Assembly (NCBI GenBank): GCA_001557505.1
Contig: LSAX01000004.1
Location: forward strand, 372,001-436,000
Length of the DNA stretch: 64,000 bases
Reading direction: 5' to 3'
Source: Reticulascus tulasneorum
Lineage: Eukaryota > Ascomycota > Sordariomycetes > Glomerellales > Reticulascaceae
Position numbers and translations under genes: made by a program. The notes beneath the pieces were generated by a model. It was not told where the DNA came from, searched no databases, and saw only the letters and a list, made by a program, of their open reading frames with translations. Shown here piece by piece: positions 57,629-64,000 of this stretch (position 1 is its first letter; every line of letters begins with the position of its first letter).

Positions 57629-59473
57629 CTAGACATGTTCCGCGTGATCAACACCATGACTCCGTTCCTTTGCTACCGGATGTGCTGCATCATGATCCGC
57701 AGCATGCGTCTCTCCGCTCAGGCGATCATCATCATCGGCAACCAGCTCAGTACCAGCCTCTACTCTCTTCCTTTGCATCTCCTCCGGGGATGGCGGTACC
57801 CACTTGTTGCTCTTCATTGGGCTTACACGCTCCAGATACATGGTATCAATCTCTTCCAAGGTCCTGCCTTGTCCCTCGATGACGAAGAAGTAGACGATAA
57901 ATGCTGCGGCGAGATTGCACCCGGCAAAGACATATCCGTATCGGAAGTCAATCGCGGCAGTGATGAATGGCGTGAAGAACGCAATTAAGAAGTTCCAAAC
58001 CCAGTTGCTGGCCGTGGAAAGAGCCATTCCCTTGGCGCGGTAGCGTGAGGGGAAGATCTCGGCTTGAATTGTCCAAATCATAGGTCCCCATGTCGTTGCG
58101 AAACCCAGAATGAAAAAGCATGCGAAGACGATAAGGGCGATACCGGGGCCGGGCGTGTTCTGCGGGTTCTCTTGATCTAGCTTGAAATGCCCGACGGAGG
58201 CAAAGATCATGAAACAAACGAACATCCATATCGAGCCAGCGATGAGGGACTTGCGACGACCGTAGTGCTCAACTAGATAAAGACCAATGAAGGTGGTGAG
58301 GAAGTTGATGCAGTTGAGGATGATCTGTGTGATAAACGAATTGATCCCCACGGATTGGAAGATGGTCGTTCCATAATAGAAGAAGTAGTTTGCGCCAGTG
58401 AGCTGTCCAAAGTTAGTAATTGAGAAAAATCGGCTGGGTGACAAGTGCATTTGCATACCTGCTGGAATGCTTGGAGAGTAACGCCCAAGGCGATTCGGTA
58501 GGCCATCCGCGGTGCGCGGAACATGTTCGCTACTTCCTGGAATCCATTACCCTTGATCTTGCTTTCACCCTTGAGCTTAGAATCAATCTCCTCCATCTGT
58601 GTGTGGATGCTGTAGTGATTCGGTGCTGCTCCATAGACTCTGCACAAGGTCTGCAGAGCTCGCTCGGTGTGGCCTTTGCGGTAGTCGAATCGAGGCGTCT
58701 CAGGGAAGAAGAGAATGCCAATTCCTAGGCCCAGCGTCCATAGCCAGCCTAGTCCTATGACTATTCTCCACGATGCCGAGCTCTCGGCGTGGTTTGTGAC
58801 TGTGCCGTAGTTGAAGCAAGCAGCCAGGAAGATACCGAGAGTAATGAAGAGCTGGTATGTGCAAACCATGGCGCCTCGGATCCATGGCGGGGCGGTTTCT
58901 GCCTGGTACATGGGGACCAGTAGACTCAATGCACCGACGCCGAAACCAGCTACCAGTCTGCCAATCATGATCTGGTACCAGGCCGTCACGGCGGCGATCT
59001 GGATGACGAATCCCACGGAGGCGACGAGGCACCAGAATGAGATGGAGTTCTTGCGGCCGAACTTGTCTGCGATTGGCGCGGCGACCAGAGCGCCGATGAG
59101 GGTACCGATAGAGAGAAGGGCGACGATGAGGCCGGAGCGGACAGTAGAGAAGTGAGGCTCGCCGTCAGGGCCGGGTTCGCCAAAGCGGTTCAAAAAGTCT
59201 GGCATCTCGAGAAAGCCAGAGATTTGACCGGTGTCGTATCCGAAACTGGATAATCGTCAGCCACGTCCTACAAGCCATAACGACAACAGATCCGGAAGAA
59301 ACTCACATCAGACCTCCCATCGAGACCAGCAGTCCCATGGCGAAGGACCGGCCCGTGATGCGCGGGAGAGGAGAAAAGTCCAGGCCGGTGAGCTCGCGCC
59401 GAGCACCCTGGCCCTCGGACTTCTCCGAGTTTGCATTATACTTGTCGAAGTTTATCGTCGTGAACTTCTTCAT
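57629..59473 (-). CDS. Sugar (hexose) MFS transporter
   Basis: Twelve-span sugar porter of the fungal hexose-transporter group, 575 residues. Three exons on the minus strand: 59473-59307, 59245-58459 and 58402-57629. The start MKKFTTINFDKYN precedes span 1. Sugar-transporter signatures: FGYDTGQISGF across intron 1, ADKFGRKNSI (loop 2-3), YQIMIGRLVAGFGVGALSLL with the R-x-G-x-G motif, PMYQAETAPPWIRG, PETPRFDYRKG, LQAFQQLTGANYFFYYG across intron 2, EHYGRRKSLI and YVFAGCNLAAAF. The EGQGRTLEEIDTMY motif follows span 12, as in the family. The tail is long, acidic and His-rich (DDDDRL, THAADHDAAH), which is less usual and may be regulatory. Convergent with the Git1-like gene. Confidence 0.95.
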
Positions 59474-61178
59474 GGTGGGCAGTGATAAGATTGTTTCACT
59501 GCATTAAAGTTTAATCTGTTGATTCACGGCTCCCAAGACTTAAATCGTGGGGAGGATTGGCAGTTTATAAGTTATGTGGTTATGTGTGTCTCGTGGCGGC
59601 CGCCGCCCACGGACGCTGTGTGTGACGTCAGGATCGCGATGCCCTCCCAGCACCCGATGCAATCCACCGATGATCACCAGATGCATGATATCACGGTGCG
59701 GGGTTCCCCAGGCTTTCCACAATGGGCATACTTCATCTTCGGATGCATCGGGGGGACAAGGAGGAGATCCAGAAACGCACTTCCATTGGTCTAGCTGGCA
59801 GCCAGGAGGCAAAGGGACGGCGACTTACTCAGACGCGGCCCCGGTAGCGACGAGGCTGTTGGACGCATACATCACGCCGTCGCAGCAAAGCTGACGAGCC
59901 CGCAATGTCATGATATCTAATCTGTCTAGTAATGAGGGCTAGGCATGCTGGAAAGCCGAGGCATGGAGCACTCCAGCACTCTAGAGTACATAGTCTCGGC
60001 CCGTCGTCCACTTTTAAAAACAACACGCGATCAGAAAGGTTTCGATCGGGATGCATCGACAGATGGGCTGTTAGGGGGACACCGAGAATGCGCCGCACAT
60101 GTGGATTCGACACTTGCTGGTGTCGTGGTGTAGCGGCCCCGCTGTGACAAAAGCCAAGCGCCGTCACTACCGTGTGGATTCGAAGCTGTGCCGCTAGCGT
60201 GGAGCAGAAAATATGACGCTCTGAGGTAGTTTAACCTCGGACCTGGATCTTGATTTTTGCAGGCGTCTGATCAGATGACGTTTGTGGCGATCATCAAAGA
60301 AAATCCACCCACGAATCCGTGGTTACATAGGTTTGCCATTTAGTCCACACCGCCATGTCTGATGCAATTGCTTATGCTTGTCCAGCAAACCCGGGGCAAG
60401 GTAATAATCCAAACGTTGGCACTCAAATAAATGGACGATTGATCCCTCGCAGTCGCTTCTAACCCGTGCTGCAGCCCCTAAACATCACTCACTGCTTGCA
60501 AGATCCGACATGCCACATCAGTTGCGGAGGCTAACACTAACGCAGCCCGAAGTAGCTAGCGCGCTGTAGGGTTGACATGCCACTTGTGGCCTACAAAGCC
60601 ATGCAATTCCTAGTACGACAAGAATCGCCTGTTGTGTAGGCCAAAACGACCGCACCATAATATGGCGTTGAGTCTTGCCATCTCCTAGCAGGCACGGACA
60701 GAGTCTAGATGCATCTCTCATTACACATCAACCCCATTGGACCAGCGGTGCAGAATCCTCGCTGCAGCAAGCCTCCAACTCGTACGTTGTTGAGGTCCTG
60801 TCCCTATGGATTCACTGCTATCATACCACCAGAGGGAATTTCGACAGCCCTGTTATTTCACAACTCACAAATGCAGAAGTGTTAGGTAATTGCCGCACAG
60901 TGGAGCCGGCTCGCCACCTTCTAGAATCTTGGGCGCACGTACTGGTCAGCAATGTCCACGAATCCTTGGGCTTGCCATAAGCACTGGCACAAGAGCAGTA
61001 TGGCAAAGCGCATTCTAGAATAAATGCAGGGAGAGAGTGTATGGAGTTCAAATCTTCTGTCCATTGGGTAAATTCTCTGCCTTGGATTCCAAATAACTAC
61101 ATTCGTCCTCCACGGCCACCTAGTATTGTTCATAGTCCCAAGACTGATACTTGCTCAAGCCCTAATTAATGGCCAACA
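59474..61178. other. Gene-poor stretch, sugar-transporter upstream region
   Basis: About 1.7 kb. Frames at 59519-59894, 59829-60167 and 60675-60980 show no domains and overlap on opposite strands. The first few hundred bases are probably the transporter's promoter; GC-rich words such as GGCGGCCGCCGCC occur near 59594. Confidence 0.45.
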
Positions 61179-61697
61179 TTACAGGTCAATAGAGCTTGCT
61201 GGACGAGCAAGGTTGGCCCGCCAGTGATGTTTGTTGAGAGGGTCCTTCTGGTAGATGTTCACTTCGAAGAACTTATCATGAGCCTCGCACCTGTAGTTCT
61301 TATACGTATGCTCGGATCATCAGCAACTAGAAAACGTAACATCTCCGATAATTGAAGTAGGGGACTGGCTAGCACGTAGCCGTACTTACGAGTTCAGTTT
61401 CTGGAAGTTGGCTTGGATCAAATCGCCTTCGGTGATCTCGGCAAACTCATTGTCCTTGCCTTCAACCGGGACAAAATATCTCTTCGATTCGAGTGCCCCA
61501 TAGTTGACCTGTCGGACGAGCTGCACGGCGAATGGCGGGTTGAGGTCGGCAAGATTGCCTGTTCCATCATCACCGCCGGATGGGGACGCCGCCCTGGGAA
61601 AGGCTGCCCATCCGATGAAGGAGTTGAACTTGGCTTGGTGAGATAGATACTGAGGGCGGAAGGGTTTGATGCCCTCGCAACAGAAGAGTGAAGACAT
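61179..61697 (-). CDS. Small protein, family not recognised
   Basis: A 139-residue protein. Two exons on the minus strand: 61697-61390 and 61290-61179, joined by a GTAAGT...CTACAG intron of 99 bases that restores the frame (KLNS|CEAHDKFFEVNIYQKD). The start MSSLFCCEGI gives no signal peptide. The first part is hydrophobic/aromatic with HQAKFNSFIGWAAFPRAA, the middle has VRQVNYGALESKRYFVPVEG, and the end is HHWRANLARPASSIDL. No known domain. Strong splice signals and frame closure make it a likely real gene of unknown function. Confidence 0.6.
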
Positions 61698-62331
61698 CTT
61701 CACTAATGGTTTGATGCACAAGAGAGTAGAATTACGCAAGTCGAAGGAGGTTCCAGAGAAACATCCACACAATAAGTCTGAAATTGAAGAGTAGCTTGAG
61801 ATGAAAAGAAGCTGCTCTCTCACAAGACCATTGTCTTTATACTTATGTTCTTTCGTTCATTCTCCCAATATCCCATTATAGATGCCATTGAAATCATTGA
61901 ATGAAGCCGAGCAAATGTTACTGGTCCAACATGGTGTCTGAGGCGTGCATGAAGCTAGGAGCGCCTTGCAGATTTTGAGGCCTACCACCCCATCGGCCAA
62001 TCAGCTACAAGCAACCTGTTCTGTGGCCTTGCTATCCAAGTGCGAACATCGACGTTGTTGTTCAGCATAAGTAGGGCTGTTGCCTTCCTCGTATCTTATT
62101 CTTATTCTTTTCTTTTCTCCCACGGTCGGCCCTGGTGGTGCTACCGCACCCGCTCTTTACTCTCCTTCAACCGACTCGTTTTTTCACTCCTTTACACGCG
62201 GCCATCACACTCCATCTTCTTGCACTTTCGTCCTCCCTTATTTGCCGGCAGGCTCGCTTGATCCCTTTTCCATTTTGGCGTAGGGGGTTCTTATTTCTAG
62301 AGAAGATTCAGCAGGACCATCCGGGCTTCAG
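61698..62331. other. Leader / promoter of C2H2 gene, 5' exon unresolved
   Basis: About 630 bases. It should hold the start codon of the C2H2 gene: the only candidate found is ATG|GTGTCT at 61931, which would make a start-codon-only exon like that of RPT2 but with an intron near 400 bases. The last 250 bases are strongly pyrimidine-rich and contain no ATG. Confidence 0.35.
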
Positions 62332-62896
62332 GATCAAAATCTTACTACTTATCTTGATCAACGATCTTTCCAGTTCATTGATCCTAGCTGGATCCAGTCC
62401 GGCAATAACGGCCCTCTCCCGGAGTATGATTGGGGAAGTTCGAGTACCGCACAGCCTGCTGGACAGGACGAACAAGTTGATGACGAGACATGGCCTGCTC
62501 ACACCTTTGCAAACCCGCAAACAATCAACGATGATCAAGAGGGCTCGAGCTTGACTACAGCGAATGCTTTTCCGTGCCCGGAATGCCCGGCCACATTTCC
62601 TACGAGACGCCCCCTGACGTACGTGCTCTCCAGTATCATGCGCTCTCAGGACTCGAATGCTGACTTGGACCAACAGTAGACATCTAAAAACGCACGAGCG
62701 TCCGTTCAAGTGTGAGGTGGCGGGCTGTAACTCCCGCTTCGCTCTCAAAAAAGACCTTCGTCGTCACGATGACGAGGTACACGGCGCCAAGTTGTGGTTT
62801 TGCGAATACCCAGGATGCAAGTATAAACTAGCCAGGGACGGCACGGCAAGGAAAGAAAATCTCGACAGGCATATCCGAAATCAGCACAGGGGGTAA
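62332..62896 (+). CDS. C2H2 zinc-finger protein (5' end uncertain)
   Basis: Putative DNA-binding protein. Two exons are clear: about 62332-62618 and 62677-62896. The first encodes an acidic, Gln/Asp-rich stretch (DQNLTTYLDQRSFQFIDPSW onward) and begins a finger (CPECPATFPTRRPLT) completed over the intron by RHLKTH. Second finger: CEVAGCNSRFALKKDLRRHDDEVH. Third, unusual finger: CEYPGCKYKLARDGTARK, then ENLDRHIRNQH. There is no in-frame ATG anywhere in these exons, so a start exon must lie upstream. An AG at 62330-62331 would allow ATG|GATCAA if spliced to the ATG at 61931. The end may also be spliced: GGGTAAGC at 62891 could be a donor and CAG at 62991 an acceptor, adding only two residues. 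Confidence 0.65.
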
Positions 62897-63611
62897 GCCG
62901 CTTGGCTACAGTGTAGCATGCTAGTAGCTGAGCCGACTCGTTAATCTATACAATCATTGTTGACTTAACCTGTCCCACGGCCTTGAGATCAGTGACATCT
63001 AGTTGGATCAGTAACTCGACTCGCACATGTTGACCCTAGATCGGGTGAATTCTTTAGTCGATAGCTTATAGAACTAGGGTAAGGCAGTGATACCTGCCTG
63101 CTTGTGTGTATTGCCCTGTCTCTTTCTTGGTAGGCTAGTAATCCGAGTAGCAGCAACTGGCTATCCCATGCCTCTTCTCGCATTTGTATGAAGTACGCCA
63201 TGCCAGCGCCTTGGTTCCAAACCTAATTACATAGGTAGATGAAATCTGGATCTGGGAGCTGGAAGACCAGGCCAATTTTTGACATCTGCCGGTTCCCTGT
63301 CATTGAAGCGTCGTTCCCTCGTCTCACCCATGAGGATATGTTCTTATGCAGCGCAACCTACCGCGTGCGGGGTATTTCGTGGATATTCCCCTCACCACAG
63401 ATCCTGAATACCATGTGCAGCTACTTAGACTCATTCAACACGCAGCCGCGAAGACATCCTTCAAAACGTCTGTATGTCAGGGAAGTGCGACGAAACATCT
63501 TGTTGTTAGAGCTCTCCACGAAGGCCATCAACAACTTCTTTATAAATCGACCAGTTCGTCTGCGAATACGCCGGCACTAGAAACCATACTGCTCCTAACA
63601 TAAAGGGCAAG
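62897..63611. other. Intergenic; open frames of unclear status
   Basis: About 700 bases between two + strand genes. A + frame at 63346-63603 reads GYFVDIPLTTDPEYHVQLLR and TKHLVVRALHEGHQQLLYKS, which has coding-like composition but no ATG-intron model or family match, and may be a relic. Nothing else seen. Confidence 0.35.
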
Positions 63612-64000
63612 ATGATGTCTATTAACGAAATCCGTGGCCTATCCACGATGAATCTGGAACTCGAAAAGGTTACCAGTCATTGATCGTTTCCTCCAAAGAT
63701 ATTCTGACGGTGTTTCAGATGCCGAATATCAACCTCTTCCAACCCTGGGATATGAAAACCGATATCTGGTTCCTAAGACTTGCCATCCCCAGGATGCTTG
63801 ACATTATGAGGGCAAGCAAGCCGAGAAGGTCCACTCTACCTTACACCATAGAAGACATTCAAATCCCAGTTCGAGGTGGCGCTTTGGTCCCCGCTCGCAT
63901 ATACAAACCACGCAAGATACCGCTGACCGGATGTCCCAGTATGTATGTCTGCCACGGGGGTGGATGCATCGTTGGCGATGTCGACAACGAAGAATGGTTA
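63612..64000 (+). CDS. Alpha/beta-hydrolase (HSL-type), 5' part, cut by window end
   Basis: First 113 codons of an alpha/beta-hydrolase_3 (hormone-sensitive-lipase-like) esterase. Exons 63612-63668 and 63719-64000 and beyond; the intron is 50 bases with a TTTCAG acceptor. The start is MMSINEIRGLSTMN. A segment rich in aromatics (INLFQPWDMKTDIWFL), then MLDIMRASKPRRSTLPYTIE, leads to IPVRGGALVPARIYKP, the typical first strands. The oxyanion-hole motif HGGG occurs in MYVCHGGGCIVGDVDNEEW. The nucleophile GxSxG would lie beyond the window. The second ATG in the start pair (63615) is equally possible. Confidence 0.75.

Noticed and set aside
63239..63603. Two overlapping plus-strand frames
   Set aside because: One has coding-like composition, but no start, splice links or family match could be established.

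Overview
This window is nuclear DNA from a filamentous ascomycete (Pezizomycotina). The evidence is short GT-AG introns of about 45-130 bp with CTAAC/CTGAC-type branch sites, single-copy eukaryotic housekeeping genes (RPT2, ELP3, LSC1, DCP1-type, RVS161-type, a UBA-tailed E2), and typical mould families (fungalysin, CE5 esterase, M28 aminopeptidase, DUF1996, HET, NACHT-ankyrin). The gene set would fit an Aspergillus/Penicillium-like Eurotiomycete, but that placement is inference only. There are no operons; gene models were built by joining reading frames across introns and checking that phases close. No transcript data were available.

Layout. (1) 0.5-11.6 kb is a loose set of secreted hydrolases separated by long gene-poor DNA: CE5 acetylxylan esterase/cutinase (-), fungalysin M36 metalloprotease (+), secreted HNH/DUF1524 nuclease-like protein (+) and M28 aminopeptidase (+). 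(2) 11.7-17 kb holds an MFS monocarboxylate-type transporter (-), a dienelactone-hydrolase-like protein lacking the usual nucleophile motif (+), and a SIRT5-like sirtuin (+). (3) 18.4-32.7 kb is an accessory block: a NACHT-ankyrin NLR pseudogene with six disabling lesions, a small secreted cysteine-rich protein, a broken HET-domain relic, a DUF3176-like membrane protein, a free-standing fungal STAND N-terminal-domain protein, and an eight-exon DUF1996 protein. It looks like a decaying allorecognition/innate-immunity neighbourhood. (4) 33-52.2 kb is dense housekeeping: inositol polyphosphate 5-phosphatase, Dcp1-like, Rvs161-like BAR, peptidyl-tRNA hydrolase, Elp3, succinyl-CoA ligase alpha, Ubc1/E2-25K type E2, a single-span membrane protein, Rpt2, and a SYLF/Ysc84-like protein. 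Several pairs are divergent and share short promoters. (5) 52.2-64 kb is sparser: a 3.4 kb gene-poor stretch with a possible zinc-cluster remnant, a Git1-like MFS permease, a hexose-transporter-like MFS protein, a small unknown protein, a C2H2 zinc-finger protein whose 5' end is unresolved, and the 5' end of an HGGG alpha/beta-hydrolase cut by the window edge.

Apart from the two relics in block 3 (and a possible third at 53.4 kb), every recognisable gene is open and splices cleanly. This argues that the lesions in the NLR and HET loci are real decay and not poor sequence. No CRISPR array, convincing tRNA/rRNA gene or intact transposon was seen.
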